Shown here: positions 35,040 through 50,000 of the stretch, piece after piece | Position numbering within the stretch: position 1 is the stretch's first letter | Layout: the number at the start of each line of letters is the position of its first letter | Origin: Takifugu bimaculatus | Taxonomy: Eukaryota; Chordata; Actinopteri; Tetraodontiformes; Tetraodontidae | Reading direction: 5' to 3' | Length of the DNA: 64,000 nucleotides | Assembly (NCBI GenBank): GCA_004026145.2 | Contig: CP034975.1 | Location: 26,780,013 to 26,844,012 of the forward strand | Made by a program: the position numbers and the translations under genes | Notes under the pieces: model-generated | What the model was told of the DNA's origin: nothing | The model's input: only the letters and a program-made list of their open reading frames with translations | Database searches by the model: none

Positions 35040-38000
35040 ATGTATGTATATATATATTTTCATTCTTTACAGACTTTTTTTTAAGCATCCCAGCAAACAA
35101 AGATTGTTTCCCCCATTAAAACAGAGTTACATTTACTGGGATTTAAATGGGCCCTTTACTGGTGTCTTTCTTTAAAATGTCCATGTAAGACAATAACTGC
35201 ACGGTGGTGATGCAACAGGCAGTCCAGTCCAGTATTACTGATGCTAATACCATTAACCATGGTACTGCTGACATTATCTATGCAGACAGACCAATGCCAT
35301 CCAGACAGCGAAGGGGGATTCATTTAGCTCCATCTGTCATGGAACATGTAACTCAGAAATACAGAGGCGTGGAGATGCTTTTATTTTAAGCTAACTTTTT
35401 TAGCTTTATTTTTAATAGAGCAGCGTTTAAACGCTCCCTTTATCACATCTCACATTTACTTCTCTTGGACCAGTCTGAGCCACCCTCTCTTTTCTGCATT
35501 AAATTGCACAACTCCCCCTCCTTTTTCCATCACTATAAGTGCCTTTACCAGACAGCGCTGCAGGACCCACCCCGCCTCCGCCCACTTTCAGCAGAGGACC
35601 CTGCAGCATCCAGAGGAACGGGGGCAGGATGGATGTTGAATACGGACAAAGATGCATTTAGGAATTACTGCAGCCACAGGAATTGCAATTTCAGAGACTG
35701 GAGGGAAGCGTAGTGCCTCTCGGAAATGAAAAAGAGCCATTCAGCCAGGACAAAGTGGTACCAGTGAAGGGCAGGCTGGAGACAGAGGAGGTTATCATTC
35801 AGCAGAGGACGTGGGGAGGTGTCCAGGGAAGAATGGGTGGACTGAGTTGGTGTCTAACCTCAGTCTTCAGTTGGGTGAAATATTTTTTCTACTGCATTTT
35901 CCCCTTTTTCCAACAAAGGGGACGTAAGAGCAAGGTACAGTTTTATTCCTCATTTCAGATGATATTGGTTTGAATGACAGGAAGTTGGGACAAGATTATT
36001 AAGATTATTGGCTGTGCAAAAGCACCCTTGCTGAATTAAGTCTGGATTGTTTGTTTGGGTAATCCAATACTTCCAGAGCAGACGGCATGCATTATCTAAT
36101 TAAACATGTCTCTGCAGTTGGGCTACTTTTGGGCACAATCAGTGCTTGACCACTTAATACCAACATGTAGGCCATGTCTCACTTTACTTGTTAGCCTTTT
36201 CACCTTAACATTTAGTTGCAAACAATACAAGCCAAAGGTCAAGTTAGGTTGTAGGAAAAATAATAGAATCTACCACTGTTACATGCTGGGTGAGGTTACC
36301 TGCCTGTGGCTTCTGATTCTGCAGTGATTGGGAGAGATGGGGCCCGAGATGTGTTTTAGATGCAAATGAAGCAAGTAAATTCTTATAATACAGAATCCAC
36401 TCCTCATATAGACCCCATATGAAGGTAGATTAAGGTGTTCCCTGGTGTGTCAGCACAAAAACCAAAAGAAAAACATCCCTGACTACTAGTAGCTACTCCA
36501 GGTACTGTCCCCAACCTGAAGATGCAGGTTTGCCAAACAGCCAATCAGCATCTCTGTGCTGTCCACTGGTGATCACCTCACCTTTATTCCAACAGAAAGC
36601 TGCTTGCCTCCTGTAGGTGGTAGCTTTCTGGTCTGGGTTGGCATTTGGCTCTCAGTTCTTGGCTCTGGTTACAAAAGAGGGGGTGTGCTTTCTCTTCCAC
36701 AATCCGGGTTCTGTTCGGCTGATTCCGATGTGATTGAAACTCAAGTCAACTTAATCCAGCTACATCCCTGTGAACTCTTTGCCAGTTACAGATGCTTCGT
36801 TCTGCCCGTTGGCCCTGTTCACAGAGGTGTGTTATCACACATTCATATTTTGGTTATGTTGTTTTGTGGACCTCGCTGGTCTGGGTGTCTTTATTTCCCA
36901 AAATCCTGAAAAAGGGGAGAGAATCTACAACTTGTTGCCAGTGGTGTTTGAAATGCTTTTATAGTCAGCCCAGATGGAAACGGGCAGTAAAGGTGTTACA
37001 CCAGTGTTGCTGTGATGACGGGCCTGTGCGTTCTGGGGCTGTTTCCTCAAAGAGAACGGAGGAAAAACGTGCACACACATGTGAGCATTGTTCAGAGGGA
37101 GGGCCCTGGGTACGCATTGTTTTCAACAGATGGGAGTCGGGGGGGAAGAGGGTGTGTGCGTGTGTTGAGGGGGGCTTCTGGAGTGTGTTTTTCCTTCGTC
37201 TGTCAACAAGCAAACTCCGCCTTGATCACAGCGGCCACGATGACAGGACACACCCCTGTGTTTACACGTTCACTCTCTCCTTATCCTGTTTATCTATCAA
37301 CTCATCTCTCCACTCTCTTTCCTCTCGTTCTGTCCCCTCACCTGACAAGCTTACCCGCTGACTTGTTATTTCTTTGGCTTCTGAGTCCATTGTAACCTGG
37401 CGCACAGCTCTGTTCCGACCCTGCTTTGTACTCGTCTTTACATGGTTCAAGGACGGTGACCTGACAACCAGCTAATCTCACTCAATGTGAAAGTACCTCT
37501 GAGCCTTTGCTTTGATCGACAAAACAAAACAGAAGCAGACAAAATTTCAAAAGAATCAAAGGAAGGTACCTCCTTCAGCCATAGTTGCACTTACTCTCCC
37601 AGATGTGTGCTTTTTAATAACTGAGCAAATGCTTCTGGTTTTAGATATGGATGCAGTTCCCCAAGTGTCCACTAGTTGGTGCTGTAACGCAACTGGTAAC
37701 TACGCCACAATGACAGTTATGACTCACTTGATAATGGTAATTTGAGCACAGATTTTTATTGATTCCAGATATTGGATGTGAATCTTTTTCATATGTTACT
37801 GACAAGCATAACTCACCCGTTATAAAGCACGAACAAACCTTGGAACAGTTTTCATCTGCTATAGTGTAACGGGGCTCATTTGTGGGGTAAAGTTGAATTT
37901 CTATTTATTGTATCTTAACTCTCTGTCTGTCTGCCAAGGAGTAGTCTCTTGTGATTGCATAAGAAACTGAAACTTAAATTTATTCCTCTTGTCCACTCAG

Positions 38001-41000
38001 TATTTTCCCACGGGTACAAACTGTTGCACATTTTTGTACTTTTCTGATCTCCAAAAACGGGATGGTTTATTCTCTGAAATCAAACATCTGCTGCAGTGAT
38101 GCTACCCTGTTCCTTTGAGCAAATAAACACACTGTAGCTTATTTTTATTGTTTTTATATTGCACAATCTTCACATAGAAAGGTATTTGGTTGGCTGTAAA
38201 GTAAACTCCGACGTTGCATTTTGCTCTGTTTTTCCGTTGTGTGTTTATAGATAATAAATAAAGTGTCCTTCATTGTCACACTAGTGCTGGCTTAGATAAG
38301 CACAGTGTTGTGACAGGTGACTGGGTGCTGTGGCAGAGCCAAGCTACACAAACCACACAGTCAAACATTTTTTTGAACATAAGTGTTAAAATATACTCAA
38401 GCGCTCTTACCTGTGTCACAGGAGATTAAAAGTTCAGAGGTTTAAAGCTCTCTTCAATGATGACATTATTCATTTATTTATTTTTATTACCTATTTCCCT
38501 TCCGCAAAACTGATTTCCCTGTATTTAAATGTTGAATTTGTCATAATTAGCTTGCACTTTAGATTCAGACTTTTAACAGATTTAAAGGATATCAAAATAA
38601 GTGATGGCAAACCTACACATTCACTCATATTTACACAATCGAAGCCTAATCAATCCATCAGACCAGAGTTTGTGTTAGTGTGGTTGATGAATACAAATGT
38701 CTCTCCAACTTTGTCCCCATTGACACTCTGCCAGGGTGGCCTGCAGGAAATGCCATGCAATTATTCCCGTGCACCATTGCAGGGCTCTGATTCTGTATAT
38801 GTTCTAGATCGAAGGTGGGGTTGTGGGTAGGTTTGTATATTTATGTTGTGTAAGCAAAATGTCAATGTGTGTGTGTGTGTGTTTGTGTGTGCGAGAGAGA
38901 GAATGTGAAAGAAAACTGAGTGTTTTAGAAAAGGCTAACTGTGAGTTAGCTTGGCTCGAGGGTGTGTCTATTTTCTGTAGGGAGTCAATTACTAAAATGA
39001 CACATGATGAGAGTTTTATGCTTCAAAATGTATTTGTTCACTGCTGATTTGCAGATCATACCCTGTATTTCTGCAACCTACTACAATCGTAAAAAATAAA
39101 TCATCATCTGGTGATGTCCACTGAAATAACTAAAGTTTAATAGTTTGAAAGAAAAAAAAGTTCACAAATTTTAAAAATGAACCCCCCCTCCCAAGTAAAC
39201 GGTATGCAAAACACTGATCTTACTGAATACTGTATATCAGCCAGCTGCTTTCACTAGTGTTTTAAGAGTATTTAAAAACTATATATACACATATATATAT
39301 TAAAAGGTCAATTGTGGATTCCAATTATGTAAAAATAGCTTATTTTGATCGTGAGGCCATCTGTTAGCAGGTGGTTTCTTTCCTGACCTTAGAAGTGATT
39401 CATTGCATTGTTGTCCGGTGTCCTCACCCTGGAAGTTCACTTTATCAACTGATGAAACGTGTTCATTGCTGAGGGAATTGTGCACGAGCGTGATGGTGTG
39501 AGGGGGAGGTTAAGTGTGACGGATGCTGCGGGGGCAAATGGGGAAGGGGTGGGATTAAGGAATGAATGAAATTAAAAGTGGTGAGACTTAGAGGGGCAAA
39601 AAGGGAGGGCAACATGGATTCGGAGAGAGAGGAGGGGCAAAAGAGATGTATAATAAGCCGAGCACCCCCTCCCCCTTTGCTTTGAGTGGTGGGGGCAGGC
39701 TGACAACACCCCCACCCCAGTTTTGTGAAACTTTCCCCCAGCAGAGGGGAGGAGAGCCAGAATGAGCCTAGAGAAAAGGCAGTGAGGATCAGACTGAGAG
39801 GAGAGACAGTGAGTACGAGTGTTGCTGTCCAGGTTAGTCATGACTCTGCAGCGATGGACACCTCTTCTGGCTGGATTACACACGCCAGAGCCCACTGAGC
39901 CGTAGCGTCACTCCTGCCCATCATCATGCCGTCCATCTCTCTGAGCCTGCCAACAGCCCTGGCTGAACCTGCACGCACCTGGATCTGCCTGTCCTGCATG
40001 TTCTGGGTGAGGCTACTTCTCAGGGTTCTGTGCAGCTACCTGACAGGCCAAGCTATGAACTTTAAATTGCATAATTTATGGGTCTGGAAATGGCGCTTGG
40101 ATGTGATGCCCGACTGACAGAATTGGTTTCTTTAATCTTGTTTCTGATGGCAGCTGACTGCTTGGTGTGGACGATCAAATCGAACTGGTCTTAGAATCTG
40201 TTGGGTGGTCTACTTGTCGGGGGTTGGGGTATAGAGCGAGGACCCGGCTGTGGGGGGCCTTGGCACGGTGACACTTTTGAATGAGGGCGATATTATGAAG
40301 AAGAATGGGTGGGTGTGTCCACCAAACCAGCTCTGTAAGGTTTAATCTCATGAGAAACATATTTAAAGTAGACTCCACTGCTTATCGAAAATGGGAAGAG
40401 TTGAGCCCCAGACTCCCTCTTTCTCATCTTTTCCCACTCGCTCCCTGTGCTGCTTTAGCTCTCTTGGTTGGGATGCAGCTATTTTTGCCGTCTATTGTAT
40501 AATTCAATCTACTGCACATTCTCACTCGCAGTGAGGGGTTGTTTATGTTCTTGCGTGGGATGCATCTACTGTAGGACTTTGCAGATTTTCCAAACTTAAA
40601 TCAGAGATGTCCTAATTTGTGTCTGTGTGAAAGAACATTCTTGGCTCAAATTCACAACATTGTATGATGTCGACCTTTTTTTGGGGGGGCTGAATGGAGG
40701 ATGAAAGGGAAGAATAGTTGAATAGACCATTGATATCCGTCCATCCACATTCTGCTGGTCCTTTGGGACATGACTGCACACCACTGGCTGAGCTGGAGGC
40801 CTTGGTGAAGAGACTGGATAATCTTACAGAGCTCTTCATCAGTTAATTACCGTTCTCTCTTTTGCAGGGCTGGAGGTGGTGTGAAAGGGGGGGTTCATAA
40901 AAGGATCTGAAAGCCCCCCAGCTAAGCTCTGGGTCACTGATTGACTGCATCAGGGTACTGTACAAAGCAGGCTCACTTAAGGGGGGTGGGGCACATTATG

Positions 41001-44000
41001 AAGCCTTACATTAAAAGCAACATTTTGCTTGGGCAATAATTTATCCCACCTTAATCTGGATTAATGCTTATATGTTGGCTCAGTGCTGAAGGATATGAGA
41101 CTATGCCATCAGTGCCACTTCTGCTTCTTTTGTGCACACTCTGATGTCAGATATGCAAAATGGAAAATTGTTTTCCATAAATGTTACACTACATAAATAT
41201 TTGCAATGTTATATTGTGCAAATGTTTATATTTGCAGTTGCTGATGAAGGAGAGGCTTGTTGATAGAAATCTCTGCTGGATCCCCATCAGTTTGCCGGAA
41301 GAATGTCCGTGCGCAAGTGTCCAGGATAAAATGCGATATCGCTCAGAAGCAGAAAAAAAATACTGCTGACGGAAATATGGCAGAGCAAATTTGAAGGACA
41401 AAGGAAATGAACAGATGATGCTGCAGGCGAGATTAGTTGTCTGTTGAAAGAAAACCTTCAGAATTCTGCCCCTCCACCAACAACTGTGAATAATTAATGA
41501 AGGCAAAAAAAGCAGTTTGGGGAGAAGCTCCTCTGGTTTCTCTGAGGGGGCAATTAAACAAATTAAATACCCCCACTAAAGTACCCTCTATAAGCTACAG
41601 TGTATGCTTTAGGGATCGGGCGATTTAACATTCACCCTTTACCTCCATCCAGATGTGAGTGATTGATGTGTATTGGCCAGTTCTACTCTGTCTTTAACAG
41701 TGCAAAGACACACATGAACTAGTAAAGTGCTGTTGAAAAGACAGCGTCAGGTCAGACTCTCAATTGAGAGTGCAATTATTGACCCTTGGCAGACGTGTCA
41801 AGGTTCAAAGAACTCCTCAGAATGATCGATATCCATTATCCTTCACTCAATCCATCTCGGTTCACAGTCGCGTCTCGAGATGATCACTCTGGGAAATTGT
41901 CTTCTCAGGAATGTTGGGTCTTTGATCTTTAGGTGTCTGGACTTGAAAGAAGTCAAACAACAAATCTGTTGCTGGCTTAAACCTTCATTTTGTCTCCTTT
42001 CGCCACCGTCATTGGCCTCTTGTCGGCTTTACTTTCTCTCTCCAGGTCCCATCTGACTGGTTGAGAAATCCTCCACATGTGGGGTCCTTCTGAAGTCTGG
42101 CAACATTTTTCTGTGTAAACATCTCCGTTTACTTTGCCCCAATGCTTTCGACTCTCACGGTTTACCGTGTTTTTACGCTTTGTGAAACCGTCTCTTGTTC
42201 CCATTTTGTAGAAATCATATAATAATTCAAAAGACAACTTCATTTTCTTTGTGTTATTGCACAACACATCAGGAAGGATAACTCTCGGGTGATTTATGGG
42301 AGTTGTTGAGCTTTGTCATCCCCTCCCTCCCACTCCTTTCGTTCATGAAGAGACTTTGTGCATGCTTCACTGAGCAGATTGGCCTTAAACCTCCCATGCA
42401 CGGAATCATAGAGGGAGCTTCAGGTTGGGATATTTGATATTTGAGCTTTTTTTCCCTCCATTTTCCTGATCTGGTAATATGAATTTTTAAACCGCCCTGG
42501 AATCAGTTGATCCTCAGTTTTTAGCTGCCTCTCTCCTCAAACGTACACTCTTAAACTACCGAAAGAAAAAAAAGATGTCCCTCTAACCTGCTGCTTCAGA
42601 ATGTTGGATGCCAAAGTCTACAATACAAACCACAATTACTTTCCAATTTCTTTCCAACCACATGATATTGCTAAAACCTACATTTTTGGCTGTATCTATG
42701 AAGTTGTTAAGAATCATGTTTGGCCAGGTTTCAGGGACATTTTGCCCTCTTCTTAATGTAGCGGACGCATCTTCTCAGGCCAAACTTCGTCTCTCATAGA
42801 TGTCTCATAGACGAGCATCACGTCCTCATCAGTTCTGTTGTCTTCACAGGGTGACAGTGGCAACGTGTGGTTTCATTAGTGCTTTATGTCACAGCAATTT
42901 CACTATTGTGTATGAAAACTTTAGATTTTTTTTTTTTTTTTTTTGCTGGCTGCATTAAGGTGAGTCCATGGGATTTTGGCTAGAAATCCAACTAGCCCAG
43001 TAAATCCAGCTCACTGTTTTGAGATCTCATCTGATATTTGCAAATGTTCTGCAAATTAAAACTGTTTTTTGCTTTTACTCTTTCCATGCAAGACCCCTTA
43101 TATGGCAGCATTTCACATCTCACAGATGAGATTATAAGCCATGTATTCCTAACATGTACATACTGTTGGCCCCAACTGTGTTTCTTCTTGGCCAGAGTGC
43201 AACTTAATAGTCATTGTCTAAGTTATGTAAAATATTTAACAAATCACCAACAATAATTACACCCCTGTAACAGTGTGCATTTTTCTGTGCAAGTATGGAC
43301 ACTCTGAGGTTAAGATAAAAGTTAAAGGGACAATTTTTCACTCTCAACTGTCAGTGACATTCTCTAATTGAGGAGGCCCTCAGGACCCGGTTAGTACTTA
43401 GTGCCATGATAACCTCCAACTCTGGATGTGATCTGAGAACTCCTGTGGACATCTATGCATTCAAGTGTTCGGAAAAACAGTGCTCATTGGAAGTGGTAGT
43501 GACAGCACCCCACTGCCCTGCCTGTGTGTTTACCGGAAGGAGATGATACGAGGATCTGCTCATACTTTTGCGGGCCATGTTTTGATACAGAGTTGATGTA
43601 TTGCAGCCTTTGCGACATGGCTACAAAATCCCTTCCTGCACTCTTCCCACTAACATCTTTTATTTTTTAGACTTTTTTTCCCTTCCTTCTGTCTTTTCTA
43701 AGAGCCTGATCTTTAGCCAACCCAGCACGATATGGAACACATACTGTTTTTGACTGCTGGCTCTTGTGAAGTACTTGGCTGTGTTTTATTAGACTTGTTT
43801 TATCTTGGAGAATCAATGCTGTTGGCAACAGCCATCCTTCATGATGTATGATACGCATGTTGCATTTATTTTCATAGGCATGCTGTGTTAGAAAATTCTG
43901 AGCTTTGCTTTCTTAAACAGAAACCTTATCTTTGGGTAAATGTTGAGATGAATAACTTGCTTAATATAGAGTTGAAGTAAGATGTCCAGACATGCATGCT

Positions 44001-47000
44001 GCACCAGGTCAGAAAATGACAATAGTTGGCTTAAAAGGATGTTACATACTTCTTTTCTATTAAATAGTGACCAACAAACCAGAGAAATTTAAATTAAAAT
44101 AGAGGACAGCAAAAAAATAAAATCATTTAACAGCAAAAGGAGAATATGGACATCAGGTTTGCTCAGGATTTGTCTTTAAATCTGGGACATGGGAATCAGA
44201 GCCCTTCCTCACTACAAATCCCATGTTGTTTGGCACAACATCAGTTGTTATTTCAAGCTTAAAGACTGAAGAGATCTGTGGCTGTAGTTAACCTGTTGGT
44301 GGGATTAACGTGTACCTCTCGTATAAACATGTTTGCTCTGATATAGTTCCTTTAATTGGTCAAAATTCAGAAATGTCCCATTTCCCACTGGAGAAGAATC
44401 TGTATAAAAGTTGCATCCAAACAATCAGATGTAGTTCTTTCAAGGTGACTTTGTTGTGAAGTTACAGGTCTGGAAAGATTTCCCAAACCGTCTCTATAAT
44501 CCCTGTTTTTGTTAATGGCGATATCTTGGCAGTCACCTTTCCAGGGTGGTTGCCAAACACAACAATGTGATAACAGCTGGTGCCTTTATTAACTATAATC
44601 AATGATTTACTCAGGAACCTGTGGAGAGCTTCATCCATCAAATCCCAGGACAAAGAGACGGCTGAACAACAATTTTTGTGTTACCCCATAAAAGAAAACT
44701 TTAATATTTGACTCAGACAGAGACCCCAGACAAGATGGCTGCTCAATATTACTCTCTTCTGGCTGCTTATCATGTCTTTGAAATAGAATAAAAGAAGTTT
44801 CCCCCCCATTTCACTTCTGGATGACCGAGTAATTTCTTTCCTGCGTTCCACCTCACAGATGAAATACATGTAGGGAAAAGGAGGAAGCAGGAGGCTGCTT
44901 GGGGTACATTTTCCCCGCAAAATGAAAAGCAGGTGACTGTTCACTGAAGGACTATTTGGATTTTTGGAACGTGGAGAGCAGAAGAAAAGAGAGGAAGTAA
45001 AGATCGTGGAAGAAACAACTCTCTCCTTTTGAGTGTTTAGCTGTGAATTGATGCCTGTTGCTATTGTTCCATACACGGCTTACAGATAATGGAATCCCAC
45101 AGGTTTCCTTTAACTATTGAACGTATTATGTCTTTTCAGATAAGTGAGCTTAAATCTTTAATTGGATCCAGGTCTGAATATACAGTGGTCACTCTAATCA
45201 GATCTGTGTTTCTTCCTCACTGCTAATCTAGAAGTTTAATCTCAAGGATCTAGACCACCTGGCGGATGCGGGAGAATAGCAGCAAGAGAATACAGAGATC
45301 AGAAGGAAATAAGCATCTATTTCCGTCTTATCACCGCATTGAGGATAGGAAATTAACAGATGATTGATTGGCTCTTTTGTTTCAGATATTAAACCCTGAT
45401 GTCCAACAGTGCCTCATATCTCTGGAACGCCATGTACTAATATTTATACACGTGCATTTAAGGGCTGCTGTTTGTCTGACAGGAAATCATTTCTGACTAA
45501 ATTATATGATCTAAAATCTGAGTCCAACCGAGTAGCCTCGTTTTGAGGGTGCTTATGTGGAGTTGGATTATGTCACTGATATACCAGTTGAGGGCGGCAC
45601 GGTGGTGTGGTGGTTAGCACTGTTGCCTCAACAGCAAGAAGGCCCCGGGTTCGATTCCCGGTTGGGATTGAGGGGACTTTCTGTGTGGAGTTTGCATGTT
45701 CTCCCTGTGCCTGCGTGGGTTCTCTCCGGGTACTCCGGCTTCCTCCCACAGTCCAAAGACATGCATGATTGGGGATTAGGCTAATTGGAAACTCTAAAAT
45801 TGCCCGTGAGTGTGAGAGAGAATGGTTGTTCGTCTATATGTGGTAGCCCTGCGATTGACTGGCGTCCAGTCCAGGGTGTACCCTGCCTCCGCCCATTGTG
45901 CTGGGATAGGCTCCAGTCCCCCCGCGACCCTCAGTGGAGGAACAAGCGGTAGAAAGTGAGTGAGTATACCAGTTGATACCAGAGAAATAAGCACTGGCAA
46001 GCCCCTGAACCAGCCACCAGGTCAAGTGTGGGGAGCCATTGCCAATGCCAAATGGTTTCTTCTCGGTTTGTGCTCCAAGCTCCATGACCCCATATTTGGC
46101 ATGTCTAAATGTAATTCCTTGCTTGGGACAAGCACTTTTCAAACTGCGTCCCTGTGGTGCCAAAAGATGAGGCAAGAATGAGACTTCCAATACAGACAGA
46201 GCTGTTAAAGTATTCGAACATAAGATCAGTTTTGTTTATTATACTCCTGACTAGTGATGGGGCTCAAAATCTGGGTCTATTGAAGATTTCTGTCTGAATC
46301 TGTTAGGAGACACTCAAATGTGAAGAGTAAAAGTGGGAGGGGGGCACACAGATGGTAACATGTGACTCTAACTCAAGTGCATCTGGATAAAATGTCCATC
46401 CGTGCACATGGACTCCCATATGAGGGACAGCAGTGTTCATACTTGCTGATTACGCAGATGACTGGACAGGTCTTGTTCTATCTTCTGGCACCGACAGCAT
46501 GAACAATAGACTATTTAAACGTGTAAGGGGAGGGGGACTGTTGTGTCTCTGTATATGCTTTCTATTGACTTCATTCAGACTGTAGACCATCAATGAAATG
46601 CGGGGGGGGGGGGACTACACATGCATGTCTTGTCAATAGCAGCTTGTCAGTCTGATATTCTCTTTGTCTTGACTTGGAAGCTTAATTATTTCAGCATCAA
46701 GTGGCCCTTGTCTAATTGTAGGGGTTATGAAAGTTCTCAGTCATTTTTTTTAATTTTTTAATTTTTTATTTTTTTAAAAGTTCGGCTACCCTGGTGTGAG
46801 TGTACACACGCACCAAAACACGCACACACACACACCAGCCTGCTTCCAATATATGAGGTAATTCATGAGGTGTTGAAAGTGGATGGCAGTGCAATCAGAG
46901 GTGAAATCAGTGTCTGTGCATGAGTCACACCTTGGAAGAGGTTGCAGTTAATAGTTTGAAGTTCTAAACTCTGGCTTTTGGTTACCTTATTGGGCTGGAA

Positions 47001-50000
47001 TGTCTGTCTGGAAGCAGTTATAGATACTATAATATTACCCAACTGCTCCAATGATTCACAGCCACAGTTGGGGTCCAAAACAGGTATGTGATAAACACTC
47101 TTCTGTATGTAAAATAATCACTGCACACAAGAGTTTGGCATCAGGAGTAATCGAATACGTTGTTTTATTTAATGATTGCTATGAACTTGATACAGTTGTC
47201 ATTGGCTTTATGGAATAATTGTAGCGTTAAGAAGGTGCCATCAATTGACTGTCACGACTTTGTTGCTCAGTCCTGCAGTTACTTGAAGTTTTCGTGCAAG
47301 GAATGTTTTGCTTCTTTGCTGCTAATTCTAGTTTTTAAGATGTTTAATTTCTTTTAACAGATATCTGGCTCGAAAGCCAAGCTGGTGTAGTTCAGCATCT
47401 CCTACAGTTTTTTTTAGTAAAGAAAAAAAGATTCTCTTGATAATTAGAAGAAACTGGGCTGTGCATCGTACACACTCGTGTGTAGATGACTGTGTGAGTG
47501 CCTCAGTGTGTCTGGAGAGTGTTTGTGTGTGTCTACACATGTTTTAACTGTGTGCGCTAATGAGCGTGAGGCTGGAGATTATGCGTTCCTCTCTCAGGGA
47601 ACTGGAGCCTTTTCCCAGGAGCTGCAGTGCATGAGCTGAAGGGGGGTTATGTGTACACTCTGACCTCAGCTTTTGGGGGTCCCGGTTGCCTGTCTAAAAC
47701 CATTTCCTTCCTTTGTAGTGCATCTGAGAGCCAGCGCTGTGATGTGAATGTGAAGGACTGAGGCCATTTGCATGTTTTTGCAGCATGTACGGAGAGAACA
47801 TAATCTCTGGGTGTACTGGCAGGTCTTCTTTTCAACCTTAAATCAAACCCTCACCCCACCCCCCATGCCTCTGCCTCTCACTCATATCTCACATGCTCCA
47901 AATTGACCCCCAAAGCAACAAACAAGCCATGAGCACCAGGCGCATTTCTAATGATGGGAAACAATTAAGTGTTCACAAAAGGGAGCGTCCCTCTATACTG
48001 CCCTTTGTGGCACTTACACACTTGTTTCAGGTTAAGTGACTTAGGGTGGGTTTTGGTTAAGGCTCCGAGGCCTGGTGAAGGGTTCTGCCTTTTGTTTGGC
48101 TTTGCAAAGACGGATGTGTCGGACTACCAGCCATTGCGTGTAAGAATGTTAATTTCTTCATGTATTGATTCAATGAATGACAGCTTTGCTTATTAAAACG
48201 CATCTTCATCCCTGCAGTAACATGTGTACAATACATATCTAAAATTGCCTCCACTGTTTACATATGACATACATTAGCCCCTAATGGCTCGGGATAAAGA
48301 GCACTTGGCTGTTAATATAAATGACTTCCAGATACATCCCGTGGTTACTGCGTTCTTACTAATGCAGTCAGTGACATGCACTTTTAATCTAAATAGAATG
48401 TTTAATATCAGGAGTTCTTTTCATGTCACGTCTGCTGGGTGAATGGATGCAGACTGGGAGAGTGTGAGAAGGTTCACTACTGGTCACAGAAGCTGCTGAA
48501 TAGACTCTGAGATTGACACATTTCACATTCTTACCGTGCGCGTGCGCCTGTACAGGCGTTTGTGTGCAAGTGTGTTTGTGTGCACGTGCAGGAGAGAAAG
48601 TGATGAAATGAGGAGTACTGCGAGCCTTCAGCAGAGCCTGATATAGGAATAGTGCTCCATCCAAAAAAGTATCAGCATCTCACCACACTGAGTGCATTTG
48701 GAACATTTACTTTTTAAATTGTTCTTTTATTCTGATTTACAGAGAAATGAATAACAAACAGACACTCGGTCCCCTCCACAGTCACCCGCTCTGACTACTA
48801 TTAAACCGACTTATCGCCCTTCCCAATCCTCTCAAATCCATGCCGAGACTCCTAACCCAGCAGGTGCCAGCTGGAACTTTGGCATGGCGGCACCTTCAGG
48901 AGCACCATGTATAGATGCCAGGCTGAGGGCCGCAGCTCTGTTGCCAACATGGTGCAGCCTGCACAGCCATGCTTCTTTATTTGGGCCTAACTAGATTAAA
49001 CTAATCGTGTTATGTAGTGGCGAGGCGTAGCCGGGTGATGGAATGACTGGTCGGCTGGCCTGCTGTTGCCATGTGGATGTGAAATACAAACATTGAGCCG
49101 TCGTATGGAGCCGGATAAACATCTGAAGGTACATCAGGCAATTCTACAGGTCCAAATGAGCTCATTTGGTGTGGATGACTATTTGAGACCCAATAATGAA
49201 TGAATAAATGCTTAAACTGCTTTGGCTATTACAAATTATTTTCTACTGATATTTACGGAAAAACAGGCATTTTTGTCATCCTGGCAAGTAGAAAATATAT
49301 TGTTATGATGGGTGATTGTGAATGGTTTCACAAAGGAGACTGTATGCATTTCATTCTTTGCTTCTCTCCATATGGGAATTCCTGTGAAAAGTCCTCCAAT
49401 ATGCCAACCACATGGCCATTTTTAGTCCAGTCTGGCATGACTACACGCCTAATGGAAGCCTTGTGTCAGGACAGGACGCTAATCCAGCACTTCCTGACAT
49501 GGGATAGCATTTCTTTTCTCTCTGATTCCTCTGTAGAACACGTGCACATTATGGGTGTTTATAAATATCAAAAACAGGATATTCCCAAGTATTTATGTTT
49601 TGGATTGAGTGCGTAGATAATGACTACATAAGTTTGAAATGACAGCTGGGGTATGTGTACAGCGGGGATAAACACACGATTTTGACTTCCAAACTTCCCA
49701 TTTGAGTAATCAACTAACCCCCTACACAACCTAAAGTCAGCAATCCCCTGGTGTGAGGTGCCACTGGGCTCCCTCATAGAACTCTGATTGAATCCTGAAT
49801 TTGACCACTGCTTGGCTTAAAATGTGGAAAGCTGAAAGGAACTGGGGAGCTGTGATGCAAAACAGCAGGCCGCAGATAATGTTTAACTGAGGAGAGGGCG
49901 TGTTAGAGTTGCGTAAGACACCTGCCACCGGGAAATGAGAAATCCAAACAGCGTCTTCCTTTTTGAAGTTTTGTGCCAGGACTTAAGGGGATATTTTTAC

